Positions 1 to 10,577 of a stretch of 64,000 nt of DNA are shown here, piece by piece. The notes under the pieces were generated by a model. That model did no database searches, was not told the DNA's origin, and saw nothing but the letters and a program-made list of their open reading frames with translations. The DNA is taken from NCBI GenBank assembly GCA_039707655.1, contig CM077667.1, positions 156,778,642 through 156,842,641 on the forward strand. Reading direction: 5' to 3'. Within the stretch, counting starts at the first letter, position 1; every line of letters starts with the position of its first letter. Source of the stretch: Elymus sibiricus (taxonomy: Eukaryota > Streptophyta > Magnoliopsida > Poales > Poaceae). Both the position numbers and the translations under genes were made by a program.

Positions 1-216
1 GAGAGACAGACACCCTCCAGCCATCTTTATGCAACAAAGTCACATGTCAGTTGATGGAACCGGTCTCTCGTAAGCCTACGAGTAAGGTTGGTCCGGGCCG
101 CTTCATCCCACAATACTGCTGAATCAAGAAAAGACCAAGGGAGGAAGCAATCTGAGCATCAACGCCCACAAACTCCTTTGCGTTCTACTCGTGATCTCAT
201 CTACGCATAAACCTGA
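1..216 (-). other. Untranslated leader of the Angela-type element
   Basis: This is the region just downstream (minus strand) of the primer-binding site, before any gag reading frame. It has no open frame of note. It matches the usual position of the packaging leader of Copia elements. Confidence 0.6.
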
Positions 217-227
217 CTCTGATACCA
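217..227 (-). other. Primer-binding site (tRNA-iMet type) of the Angela-type element
   Basis: The minus strand reads TGGTATCAGAG, one base inside the LTR end at 229. This fixes the strand of the element and identifies the LTR as its 5' LTR. Confidence 0.85.
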
Positions 228-228
228 C

Positions 229-850
229 TGTTGGGGAACGTTGCAAGGGAAACGAAAATTTTCCTATGCACACGCAAGATCTATCCATGGTGATGAGCAT
301 CTACGAGAGGGAGAGTGGATCTACGTACCCTTGTAGATCGCTAAGCGGGAAGCGTTAAGAAACGCTGTTGATGTAGTCGAACATCTTCGCGATCCAAATC
401 GCAAGCCGTCCTGCTCTCCAATCACGATCCGTCCTGATCTAGCGCCGAACGGACGGCACCTCCGCGTTCAGCACACGTACAGCTCGATGACGATCTCCGC
501 CTTCTTGATCCAGCAAGAGGGAGTGGAGAGGTAGATGAGATCTCCAACAGCACGACGGCGTGGTGGTGGTGGTAGTGGAGTTATCCCGGCAGGGCTTCGC
601 CTAAGCACTACCGGAATCTATTTGGTGGAGGAACTAGAGAATAGAGAACTAGCACGTGGCCGTGTGTCTTTGGGGGCTCTATTCCTCTAGTATATATAGG
701 AGGGAGAGGGAGGAGCAAGCATCCCTAGGGTTTCCCCTAGGGGTCGGCCGAACCAGGGCAAGGAGGAGTCCAATCCACTTCCTACTAGGAAGTGGATTCA
801 TATTAGGAAGGAGTCATATTCCTTCCTATCTCCACCTTTTTTCCTCTTGG
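229..850 (-). repeat. Angela-type 5' LTR, inner (3') segment
   Basis: This is the part of the Angela LTR next to the primer-binding site, separated from its other half by the Gypsy insertion. A TATA-like run (TATATATA, about 690-697) lies about 460 bp from the inner LTR end and could be the core promoter on the minus strand. The last five bases (846-850, CTTGG) are the Gypsy target-site duplication. Confidence 0.85.
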
Positions 851-1786
851 TGATATGGGGTGTCCCGATCTTCTCAGTAAGCGGCGGTGGTGATGATGAA
901 GATGATAGATAACTTGTATGTCGCCGATGAACTCTCCCTCGCTTGATCCCTGATGCCAATGCAAAAGGTCTCAACCCTTTGTATATTCACAACATCACAC
1001 ACTTGCGCACGTAGCCGTCGACCACGAAATGGTATAATTGCAATATACTAATTCCCAATGGAACAGCAGATTACACTCAACTTGCAGTATATGATCTCCA
1101 GATCGATACGAATTGGAGATGAGGATTCAAGACGAATGCTTACAAGCAATCTCAAGAACTAGGGTTTATCTTAAACGTGGTCTGCCTCTAACTAACCCTA
1201 AGGAAGGGTATTTATATCCTAAGATAGATCGAAGGGGTACACGGGCCGTCAGCCCCAAAGTCTGCGCGCAGGCAGCACGGTAGTACCGCTTATAGCAAGC
1301 GGTACTACCGCTCCTAAGCGGTACTTCCGCTCTAAAAATACTTAGTGCCGCTTTAGTACCGCTTGGGGTCGCTTGGATTCCAGAAGAAATTTCCTAAGCG
1401 GTACTAGGACGGTAGTACTGGGGCGGTACTACCTCTAAGCGGTACTACCGCTTGTGTGGGGCGGTACTACCGCCCTGGAAACTGCAGGGTCTTCCTCCCT
1501 TCCCAGCTGCAATGCCTCCTTGCTCCCCTCCTTGCTCCCTTGTGACATGCCTTCCTCTCCAATGTACCTAATGACACATACACACAAGGATTTAGGCAGT
1601 ATAAAGCTCTCATTAAAATAAATAGTATTATCAACTAAAAGAGAATTCACCTATTGTTCTAGTAACTTAGCACGAGCTCTTGTAATTGGACCAATCCTGA
1701 GTTCATCATTGGACATCTTCTTTGCAGCAACAGGTTGTTTATCTTCATGAGGTAGAGAGGGAACCATAGTAGGGATATCCTCATCA
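851..1786 (-). repeat. 3' LTR of the Gypsy element
   Basis: This 936-bp LTR starts TGATATGGGG and ends CCTCATCA on the plus strand. It holds a cluster of GCGGTACTACCGC-like near-palindromes (about 1270-1470) and, on the minus strand, a TATAAATA promoter box near 1209-1216. The 3' tail of the pol reading frame extends into its first 128 bases (minus-strand sense). Confidence 0.92.
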
Positions 1787-4487
1787 TCCTCCCCCCTTCA
1801 AAAGGCGTCGACCCCGACGCTCCAAGGTCATCGACATCACATGGGGACAAATCAGCAACGTTGAAACTGTTGCTAACGCCACCAAAGTCAGCAATAGGAA
1901 TATCAATCGAGTAGGCATTGTCATTTATCTTGGCTAACACCTTGTAAGGAACAGCACCACGCGGCCGAAGTTTAGAACGTCTCAACTGTGGAAACCTGTC
2001 CTTGCGAAGATGCACCCACACCATATCGCCAGGCTGGAACAAAACTTTCTTTCTTGATTGGTTTCGTGCAGCAGCAATGTTCTTGCCTTGCTTCTCAATA
2101 GCCTCCCGTGTCTTCTCATGAATCTTCTTCACATAATCTGCTCTGTTTGATGCCTCCATATCAACCCTCTCATGCAATGGAAGAGGCAGCAAATCTAGTG
2201 GTGTAATTGGTTTGAAACCATACACCACCTCAAAAGGACAAAGCTGGGTGGTAGAATGCACAGCCCTGTTATAAGCGAACTCAACAAGTGGCAAACACTC
2301 CTCCCACTCACGCAGATTTTTCTTGATCATAACTCTCAGCAATTGGGACAATGTGCGATTCACCACCTCCGTTTGACCATCAGTTTGTGGGTGACATGTA
2401 GTGCTGAACAACAACTTTGTTCCTAGCTTTCCCCACAATGTCTTCCAGAAGTAGCTCATAAACTTCACGTCCCTGTCAGAAACAATTGTCTTTGGCACTC
2501 CATGCAAGCGTACGATGTCCCTGAAAAACAGGTTAGCAATATGCGACGCATCGTCGCTTTTGTGGCATGCAATAAAATGTGCCATCTTAGAAAATCTATC
2601 CACTACCACAAATATAGAATCATGACCTCTTTTAGTGCGTGGCAAACCTAACACAAAATCCATACTTATATCTTCCCATGGTGTGGTAGGTGTAGGTAGT
2701 GGCGTATACAAACCGTGAGGCTTCAGTTTTGACTTGGACTTGTGACATGTAATGCAGCGCCGAACAAACCTGTCCACGTCGCGCCTCATCTTGGGCCAAT
2801 AAAAGTGATCAGCCAGCATGAGCAACGTCTTCTCACGCCCAAAGTGACCCATCAATCCTCCTGCATGTGATTCCTGCAACAATAGCAAACGGACGGACGA
2901 TTCTGGAACACAAAGTTTGTCAACTCGAAACAAGTATCTATCATGGATGTGGTATTTCTCCCATGCATTTCGAAGCAAACACAAACGATATGGTTCAGCA
3001 AAATCATGATCAATTGCATACAAATCACACAAACTCTCTAAACCAGGAATGTGAACATCGAGATGTGTCAAGAGCATGTTCTTCCTAGATAGAGCATCAG
3101 CAACAATGTTATCTTTTCCCTTCTTATGCTTAATGATATACGGAAAAGACTCAATAAACTCAACCCATTTAGCTAAGCGCCGATGCAGATTTGATTGAGC
3201 TTTCAAATATTTCAATGCTTCATGATCAGAATGTATGATAAATTCTTTTGGCCATAAATAATGTTGCCAAACCTCAAGAACTCTAACAAGCGCATACAAT
3301 TCTTTATCATAAACAGGATAATTCAGTCTAGCACCAGAAAGTTTCTCGCTGAAATAAGCAATAGGTCGACCTTCTTGCATCAACACACCACCAATACCTA
3401 TACCACTAGCATCACATTCAACTTCAAATTGTTTGGAAAAATCTGGTAGTGCAAGTAATGGTGCAGAAGTAAGCAAACGTTTCAGCTCGTCAAAAGCATG
3501 ATCTTGGGCTGCGCCCCACACAAAAGACACACCTTTCTTCGTTAATTCATTCAATGGTGCAGCAATAGTACTAAAGTCTTTCACAAAACGGCGATAGAAA
3601 CTAGCAAGACCGTGAAAACTTCGTACTTGACTAACATTCATGGGAGTAGGCCAATTTTGAATTGCGTCAATCTTAGATGAATCTACTTCTACCCCATGCT
3701 TAGAGACAACGTATCCCAGAAATATCACTTTATCTTTTGCAAATGTGCACTTCTCAAGATTAGCATACAATTTATGATCACGCAACACTTGCAAAACCTG
3801 TCTAATATGATCACAATGTTCAGATTCATTGCGGCTGTAAATAAGTATATCATCAAAATATACAACCACAAAACGACCAATAAACTTTCTCAAAACATGA
3901 TTCATTAATCTCATGAAGGTACTAGGTGCATTAGTAAGACCAAAAGGCATAACTAACCACTCATATAAACCAAATTTAGTTTTGAAAGCAGTTTTCCATT
4001 CATCCCCTTCCTTCATCCGAATTTGACGGTAACCACTACGCAAATCAATCTTAGAGAAAACAGCAGCACCACTCAATTCATCTAGCATATCCTCTAAGCG
4101 TGGAATAGGATGACGATATCGAATAGTGATGTTGTTAATAGCTCTACAATCTACGCACATGCGCCATGTACCATCTTTCTTAGGCACCAAAATAACAGGA
4201 ACATCACAAGGACTAAGAGAAACACGAATATACCCTTTGTCTAGTAGTGCTTGCACTTGCTTCTGTATTTCCTTCGTTTCTTCGGGGTTGGTCCTGTATG
4301 GCGCTCGGTTGGGGAGGGTGGCGCCTGGTATGAGATCAATTTGGTGCTCAATTCCACGCAATGGTGGCAGCCCCGCTGGTACCTCCTCCGGAAACACATC
4401 ACCATATTCCTGCAAAACAGTAGACACACCAAGAGAAACAGATTGCGTATCATTAGAAACTAAAACCTCGCCTTTGTACATAAGCAC
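1659..4487 (-). pseudogene. Gypsy pol: reverse transcriptase, RNase H, integrase
   Basis: This 942-codon frame holds, in order, RT (fingers [14 protein letters not shown] near 4170, [11 protein letters not shown] near 3925, catalytic YFDDILIYS at about 3835-3861) and RNase H ([11 protein letters not shown] near 3400, and the DHEALKYL region near 3220). Integrase follows, with an HHCC zinc finger (HAGGLMGHF and CITCHKSK, about 2870-2740) and the DDE core ([16 protein letters not shown], and a Glu in the TDGQTEVVN region). The polyprotein copies the RNA and inserts the cDNA. It is in phase with the upstream Gag-protease frame, separated only by a TGA. The C-terminus reads through the polypurine tract into the LTR in a shifted frame; the conserved tail GPITRARAK lies one frame away. 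No chromodomain is obvious. Confidence 0.88.
1787..1800 (-). other. Polypurine tract of the Gypsy element
   Basis: The minus strand reads TGAAGGGGGGAGGA directly upstream of the 3' LTR. The tract lies inside the pol reading frame. Its run of six G is one short of what would keep the conserved Pol tail in frame. Confidence 0.85.
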
Positions 4488-4511
4488 AAGAGGCAGGGCT
4501 GTAGGATCCTC

Positions 4512-6002
4512 TCAAAATTCTCTCATGTCTTCTTTGGTGGCTAATATAAGCAAACTAGGCTCTCTCGCACTTTTCGTTATATTATCACTCACGGCTTTTA
4601 CATTGTTCTCTCGTGCAGGTGGCTGTTCGATATTCACTTCTGTTTTCTGACGAGACTCAGTGACAATTTGTTGTGGTGACATAGGCTGCAGATTTATTTT
4701 CTTGCCCTTGAACTCCAAGTGATAAGTATTGGCACGGCCATTGTGTTGCACATGGCGGTCATAGAGCCATGGCCGACCCAATAAAAGATGGCAAACTGTC
4801 ATAGGCACCACATCAAATTCAATGGAATCCGTGTATGGTCCTATCTCAAATGTTACGCGCACCATATGACTCACCTTCATCTCACCATTGTCACTCAACC
4901 ATTGTACGTAATATGGATTGGGGTGAGGTAAATATTTCAGATTTAGCTTGGCACATAACTCCTTGCTTGCAAGATTGCGGCAGCTACCTCCATCAATGAT
5001 CACCTTGCAAGCTTTGTTGGGGCCAACTAGTGCTTTTGTTTGGAACAAATTGCAACGCTGTGAATCAACATGTGGCTGCACACTAAGAGCACGCTGCGAG
5101 ACAACAATAGTAGGTGCTGGAGAAGCAAAAGCATCTATGTCGTCGTCACGTGTGTACCTATCGTCATCTGAAGCATATGGATCAGCATCATCTCCAGTCT
5201 CATACTCATTGTCATCGTTCACAATCATCACTTTTCTATTTGGGCACTCTCTCTTGAAGTGTCCCTTGCCTCCACATGTATGACAGAGCATATCTCTATT
5301 ACGAGCTGTAGACATATTGGAACCTGAGCTAGCAGCAGGAGCAGCAGGTTGCTTTGATTGTGGAACAGTGGAGGCTGGTTTGGTTGCAGAAGAAGAGGGG
5401 CAGCTGGCAGCGCCCTCACTAGGGGGCGGCTGTGTTCTGTTGGAGAACCGCCCAGCTGTAGTATAACGGCCTTTAATTTGAGCTTCTTCGGCCAACTGGG
5501 ACTCAGCTTCTCTTGCATGATGGAGTAGCTCGTTCATTGTATTGTATTGGTGATGCCGAACAATACCCTTAATGTTATATTTCAGCCCATGGAGAAAACG
5601 TTGCATAGTCATCTCAACAGATTCTCTTACTCGAGCACGCTGCATCAACATCTCCATCTCCATGTAATATGCATCAACCGTCATGGAACCTTGCTTCAAT
5701 TGTGTCAATTTATCATAAACTGTCCGCAAGTAATTAGTGGGAACAAAACGAGCTTTCATAACCGCCTTCATCTCACGCCATGTGCGAACAGGAAGTTCAT
5801 TGTCATCCCGACGGGTACTCACAACGCTATCCCACCAACGCAATGCATAGCCATCAAATTCAGAAGAAGCAAGCTTGACCTTCCTATCTTCAGTATAATC
5901 ATGCAAATGCCATAATTTCTCCATCTTAAGCTCCCAAGTGAGATACTCTTCGACATCAGTGGAGCCTTCAAATCTAGGAATCGTGAACTTGGGCTTGCCC
6001 AA
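4512..6002 (-). pseudogene. Gypsy gag core, zinc knuckle and aspartic protease
   Basis: This continuous 496-codon frame encodes the retrotransposon Gag domain (YALRWWDSV at about 5850, then the RFVPTNYLR and YYMEMEMLMQRARV region). It continues with a CCHC zinc knuckle (CHTCGGKGHFKREC at about 5240-5286) and a retropepsin-like protease with IIDGGSCRNLAS (about 4977-5012) and LLGRPWL near 4770. DGG in place of D[S/T]G is, from recall, usual in this grass clade. Gag packages the RNA and the protease matures the polyprotein. A TGA at 4512-4514 ends the frame, but RT coding continues in exactly the same phase, so the whole was one gag-pol frame. The first Met shown lies within Gag and is not a biological start. 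Confidence 0.85.
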
Positions 6003-6014
6003 ACCATCATCCTC

Positions 6015-6419
6015 CTAAAGCGGTACATGCCGAGCACCACGTAGTGGTAGATGACCATGCCCTTGCAAGTCACGCCCACGGCCATGATTGCCCACCATGT
6101 TGTCATTGTCGTCATGGACACTATCAGCATCGTCATGACCGTCATGTTGGCGTTGCTCAATAGTGACACGCAGCCCATTGACTGAAGTTGTCAACTGCTG
6201 TATACTAATTTGGAGAGCATTGACTTGTGTTTGCATAGCATTGACGGTAGTGTCAGTTGCGTCCACTTTCATTTGTATAACTTGAATATCAGCCTCATTT
6301 TTTTCAGCGGATCTATCGATAACCCCTGTCAAATGAACGCGGAGAGCTTCATGGTCCTTCCAGGAAACACACTCGTCATCAGCCTTTTTCTGCAGCACAT
6401 CAACATCACTAGAAGACAT
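6015..6419 (-). pseudogene. Gypsy gag, N-terminal part (to the in-frame TAG)
   Basis: The ATG at 6419 is chosen because translation beginning MSSSDVDVLQKK is followed by a heptad-rich segment (repeated L, V, I and M around 6350-6180) and then a basic/His-rich stretch typical of the start of grass Gypsy Gag. The frame stops at a TAG (6015-6017). After it the same frame continues without a shift into EDDGLGKPKFTIPRFEG, the conserved Gag core. The stop is therefore a point mutation (CAG to TAG would restore Gln) rather than a real end. The minus-strand frame upstream of 6419 lacks family similarity. Confidence 0.75.
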
Positions 6420-7366
6420 GATTAGTCGGTTAGTGCAAAAATCAAAATCTGGTTGGTAGCACACTCACAACTCACTCAAAGCTGACAAGAAAAGGAAATC
6501 TTACCGTTCCAAAGTGAATAGCAATGCTTACCCGTTCGGATGGATGACTAATGCACGGATGTGATGAAGTGAATACCCGGGTATAAGAGCAATCACACGA
6601 CAAAGCAGGGTATATGGTGGAGCTTGGTTTGGATACCTAACAACACCGAAGACAAGTCCTAGTGCTGATCGTGTGAACAAACACCCAAGAAAACACACAC
6701 GGTGGAGAAAAATGTGGCAAAGCAACTATAAAAACAGGATGTGTTGCAATGCACTAGAGAGACACTAGCAATGCTCAATGTAAACAGGCACAAGATTGCT
6801 CAATTCTACTAGTGCACAATCGCAAGATAATACAAACCCAACAGTGCAATAGATAGCAACAACGTCCAGCCACTATTTCTCTCGTTTCTTTCTTTCTCTC
6901 TGTTTTTTTTTCAACTGTGAGTACGTGAACAATACGTGAACAGTAAAAAAGACACAATAGATCGCAGGCAGCGGTGACTGTTCTTGGATCACGTCCAGAA
7001 ATTGCAAAGCACCAAAACCTATATGAGCAGCCTGTAGAGCGGAAACTAGTCTCGTGGGTAAGTTCCTAACACCTTTGTGTAGACAGGCTGTGGCTATGGA
7101 ATTTGCAAAACAGGATAACTGATCGAAACAAAAAGCCAATCTACGATGCAATCTACGATGGAAACTAAAACCAATCGATTCGAAGGAAAAAGCTACGCAA
7201 AAGGAAAGACACAACGACCAGCAACTAAAACCAATCTACGATGCAATCTAGGCTATGGCAAACTACGAAGAACCCTAATATGTTTGTGAGGCTTTTTCTG
7301 GATAGGATGACAAACACACCTAATCTACGGATGATTTGGTGGATGCTTACCGAGGCAACACTGAAA
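6420..7366 (-). other. Gypsy 5' untranslated leader
   Basis: About 950 bp lie between the primer-binding site and the first gag ATG. No reading frame here has recognisable protein similarity. I see no gene in it. Confidence 0.6.
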
Positions 7367-7377
7367 ATCTGATACCA
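7367..7377 (-). other. Primer-binding site of the Gypsy element
   Basis: The minus strand reads TGGTATCAGAT, three bases inside the 5' LTR, complementary to the 3' end of initiator methionine tRNA. Confidence 0.85.
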
Positions 7378-7380
7378 AGA

Positions 7381-8316
7381 TGATATGGGGTGTCCCGATC
7401 TTCTCAGTAAGCGGCGGTGGTGACGATGAAGATGATAGATAACTTGTATGTCGCCGATGAACTCTCCCTCGCTTGATCCCTGATGCCAATGCAAAAGGTC
7501 TCAACCCTTTGGATATTCACAACGTCACACACTTGCGCACGTAGCCGTCGACCACGAAACGGTATAATTGCAATATACTAATTCCCAATGGAACAGTAGA
7601 TTACACTCAACTTGCAGTATATGATCTCCAGATCAATACGAATTGGAGATGAGGATTCAAGACGAATGCTTATAAGCAATCTCAAGAACTAGGGTTTATC
7701 TTAAACGTGGTCTACCTCTAACTAACCCTAAGGAAGGGTATTTATATCCTAAGATAGATCGAAGGGGTACACGGGCCGTTAGCCCCAAAGTCTGCGCGCA
7801 AGCAGCACGGTAGTACCGCTTATAGCAAGCGGTACTACCGCTCCTAAGCGGTACTTCCGCTCTAAAAATACTTAGTGCCGCTTTAGTACCGCTTGGGGTC
7901 GCTTGGATTCCAGAAGAAATTTCCTAAGCGGTACTAGGACGGTAGTACTGGGGCGGTAATACCTCTAAGCGGTACTACCGCTTGTGTGGGGCGGTACTAC
8001 CGCCCTGGAAACTGCAGGGTCTTCCTCCCTTCCCAGCTGCAATGCCTCCTTGCTCCCCTCCTTGCTCCCTTGTGCCATGCCTTCCTCTCCAATGTACCTA
8101 ATGACACATACACACAAGGATTTAGGCAGTATAAAGCTCTCATTAAAATAAATAGCATTATCAACTAAAAGAGAATTCACCTGCTGTTCTAGTAACTTAG
8201 CACGAGCTCTTGTAATTGGACCAATCCTGATTTCATCATTGGACATCTTCTTTGCAGCAACAGGTTGTTTATCTTCATGAGGTAGAGAGGGAACCATAGT
8301 AGGGATATCCTCATCA
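7381..8316 (-). repeat. 5' LTR of the Gypsy element
   Basis: It has the same length as the left LTR with 16 substitutions and no indels by eye. The minus-strand TATAAATA at 7739-7746 is a plausible core promoter for the element. The same CGGTA/TACCG word cluster lies at about 7808-8003. The reading frame at 7965-8297 on the minus strand is the 5' LTR copy of the Pol tail (it contains [13 protein letters not shown]) and is not a separate gene. Confidence 0.92.
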
Positions 8317-8321
8317 CTTGG

Positions 8322-9492
8322 GCATATGGGCCCTTATGGGGTCGGTTGCCCAGGCCATTAGGGGCTGGTGTGCCACCCCTTGGGCCCATGTGGCCCCCCG
8401 GGGTGGGTAGGCCCCACCCGGGGGACCCCCGGAACCCATTCGTCACTCCCGGTACACTACCGGAAATACCCGAAACTTTTCCGGAACCCAAATACCACTT
8501 TCCTATATATAAATCTTTACCTCCGGACCATTCCGGAGCTCCTCGTGATGTCCAGGATCTCATCCGGGACTCCGAACAACCTTCGGTCACCAACACATAT
8601 ATATTAATACTACCGAAACGTCACCGAACGTTAAGTGTGCAGACCCTGCGTGTTCGAGAACTATGTAGACATCACCGAGACACCTCTACGGTCAATAACC
8701 AATAGCAGGACCTGGATGCCCATATTGGTTCCTACATATTCTACGAAGATCTTTATCGGTTGAACCTCTATGTCAAGGATTCAGTCAATCCCGTATGATG
8801 TTCCCTTTGTTTATCAGTATGTTACTTGCCCGAGATTCGATCGTCGGTATCTCTATACCTAGTTCAATCTCGTTACCTGCAAGTCTCTTTACTCGTTCCG
8901 TAATACAAGATCCCGTGGCTAGCTCTTTAGTCACTTTGCTTGCAAGGCTTATTGTGATGTTGTATTACCGAGCGGGCCCTGAGATACCTCTCCATCACAC
9001 GGAGTAACAAATCCCAGTCTCGATCCATGCCAGTTCAACAGACACCCTCGGAGATACCTGTAGAGTATCTTTATAGTCACCCAGTTACGTTGCGACGTTT
9101 GATACACACAGGGTATTCCTTCGGTGTTAGTGACTTGCATGATCTCATGGTCATAGGAACAGATACTTGACATGCACAAAACTATAGCAATAAACTGACA
9201 CGATCATATGCTACGTTCATTGTTTGGGTCTTGTTCATCACATCATTCTCCTAATGATGTGATCCCGTTATCAAATGACATCTCATGTCTTATGGCTAGG
9301 AAACCTTAACCATCTTTGATCAACAAGCTAGTCTAGTAGAGGCTTACTAGGGACACTTTGTTGTCTATGTATCCACACATGTATTTGAGTTTCCAATCAA
9401 TACAATTATAGCATGGATAATAAACGATTATCATGAACAAGGAAATATAATAATAACCATTTTATTATTGCCTCTAGGGAATATTTCCAACA
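8322..9492 (-). repeat. Angela-type 5' LTR, outer (5') segment
   Basis: This is the continuation of the Angela LTR beyond the Gypsy insertion. It starts right after the second CTTGG (8317-8321) and ends at the LTR terminus TTTCCAACA. It contains AT-rich and TATA-like stretches (TATATATAAA, about 8504-8513). The small reading frames in it have no similarity to proteins I recognise. Confidence 0.85.
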
Positions 9493-9960
9493 TTGTGTGG
9501 TGTTGGGAGCCTCCAATTAAGTTGTGGAGATTGCCCCAACCTTGTTTGTAAAGGTCCGGTTACCGCCTTTAAGTGCACCACTAGTGGAATCACGGCATCT
9601 CCCATCGTGTGAGGGCGTGAGGAGAATACGGTGGCCTTAGTGGCATCTTAGGGAGCATTGTGCCTCCACACCGCTTTAATGGAGAAGTACTTCCCCTCAA
9701 AGGGAAGGAACTTCGGTAACACATCCTCGTCTCCATCGGTTCCACTTGTGGTTACCTCTTACCTTTACTTTGTGCAAGCATTACCTATCGTGTATCATTT
9801 GCTTGCTTGGGTGGTTTTTGTTATTAGCATCATATAGGTTGCTCACCTAGTTGCATATCTAAACAACTTATTTGTTGCTATACCCAATTAGCTAAAGAAA
9901 AGTTAAAAATTTGGTAGTTGCCTATTCACCCCCCTCTAGTCAACCATATGGATCCTTTCA
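9493..9960 (+). repeat. 5' LTR (3' part) of the SIRE-type Copia
   Basis: It is homologous to about 20107-20567 of the 3' LTR and ends GATCCTTTCA just before the primer-binding site. The first bases (9493-9497, TTGTG) are the likely target duplication of the Angela insertion. Confidence 0.85.
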
Positions 9961-9962
9961 AT

Positions 9963-9974
9963 TGGTATCAGAGC
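9963..9974 (+). other. Primer-binding site of the SIRE-type Copia
   Basis: TGGTATCAGAGC, complementary to the initiator methionine tRNA 3' end, lies two bases after the LTR end. Confidence 0.9.
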
Positions 9975-10011
9975 CTCGTCTCTTTATTAAGGGTTTCACC
10001 ACCCAAAGAGT

Positions 10012-10572
10012 ATGGTTGACGATGGGAATCGGGAGGGCGAACTTCCCAAGGCCATGGGTGTGAACACGGTCTCTCTTGAGGATTTAAATGATGCCATGAC
10101 CTCGCTTAAATTCTCCATGATAACCGAGGTCAAATCCATGTTTAAAGATTTCCTTGATGGTCTCAAACTTTCTACCGATCCGACTCAAGTGGTTGATCCC
10201 ACTGACTCGACATCAGATGTCCACTCCGGTAAGGAGGGGACTAGCACTGACAAGAACAAGTTACCTCAAGGAAATAGTGGATCGAGTACTTTTGCCTCAG
10301 TACCCCCTCTCGTGGTCTATGGAGGACCGGTGCACCCACCTCATATAGTTAATCTTGGTCCTCCTCCTAAACTTGTTAAGAATGATTTTGCTAATTGGGT
10401 TTTTCGCATCAAGTCTCATTTGAATCACAGATCAACACAACTTTGTAGAATCATTGAGCAAGGGTACTACCCACATGATCCAAGCAACCTCACTCCAAGA
10501 GAAGAGGCCGACAATCAACTCAATCACTCCGCCTTGTTCATCCTTCAAGCGTTGTTCCCGTTAAAGATCTAG
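10012..10572 (+). pseudogene. SIRE-type Copia gag, N-terminal part
   Basis: The frame starts at the first ATG after the primer-binding site (MVDDGNREGELPKAMG). It includes FANWVFRIKSHL, the Copia Gag segment with a conserved W, and ends prematurely at 10572. The Gag frame resumes shifted at 10578, so a frameshift near 10555-10580 separates the two. Gag forms the virus-like particle that packages element RNA in the cytoplasm. Confidence 0.75.
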
Positions 10573-10577
10573 CTCAC

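Larger units (their letters stand above)
851..8316 (-). mobile_element. Complete Ty3/Gypsy retrotransposon (chromovirus type, possibly CRM clade), nested in the Angela LTR
   Basis: Two 936-bp LTRs (851-1786 and 7381-8316) begin TG and end CA. The 5-bp target duplication CTTGG flanks the element at 846-850 and 8317-8321. The primer-binding site (7367-7377) and polypurine tract (1787-1800) are next to the correct LTRs for a minus-strand element. One continuous gag-protease-RT-RNase H-integrase frame runs from 6419 towards 1659 but is broken by in-frame TAG and TGA codons and a probable 1-base loss in the polypurine G-run. I count 16 substitutions between the LTRs (1.7%), about 0.7 million years at the commonly used 1.3e-8 per site per year. 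The Gag and Pol style resembles grass CRM-type chromoviruses; that clade call is inference. Confidence 0.92.
1..9492 (-). mobile_element. Angela/BARE-type Copia retrotransposon, 5' end only (5' LTR plus leader)
   Basis: Read on the minus strand, an LTR starts at 9492 and ends at 229. Its outer ends on the plus strand are TGTTGGGGAACG at 229 and TTTCCAACA at 9492. Immediately inside it (217-227) is the complement of TGGTATCAGAG, a tRNA-iMet-type primer-binding site, followed by untranslated leader down to base 1. The rest of the element lies left of the window. Without the inserted Gypsy element and its duplicated target the LTR is about 1793 bp, the size expected for Triticeae Angela/WIS/BARE. 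It sits inside the 5' LTR of the SIRE-type Copia that resumes at 9493, so it is the younger of the two. The family name is from recall of the LTR ends; the structure is seen directly. Confidence 0.85.

Noticed and set aside
656..853. Small plus-strand reading frame
   Set aside because: It lies within the Angela LTR on the opposite strand of the element and has no family similarity.
7965..8297. Separate small gene on the minus strand with GPITRARAK
   Set aside because: It is the 5' LTR copy of the Gypsy Pol tail.
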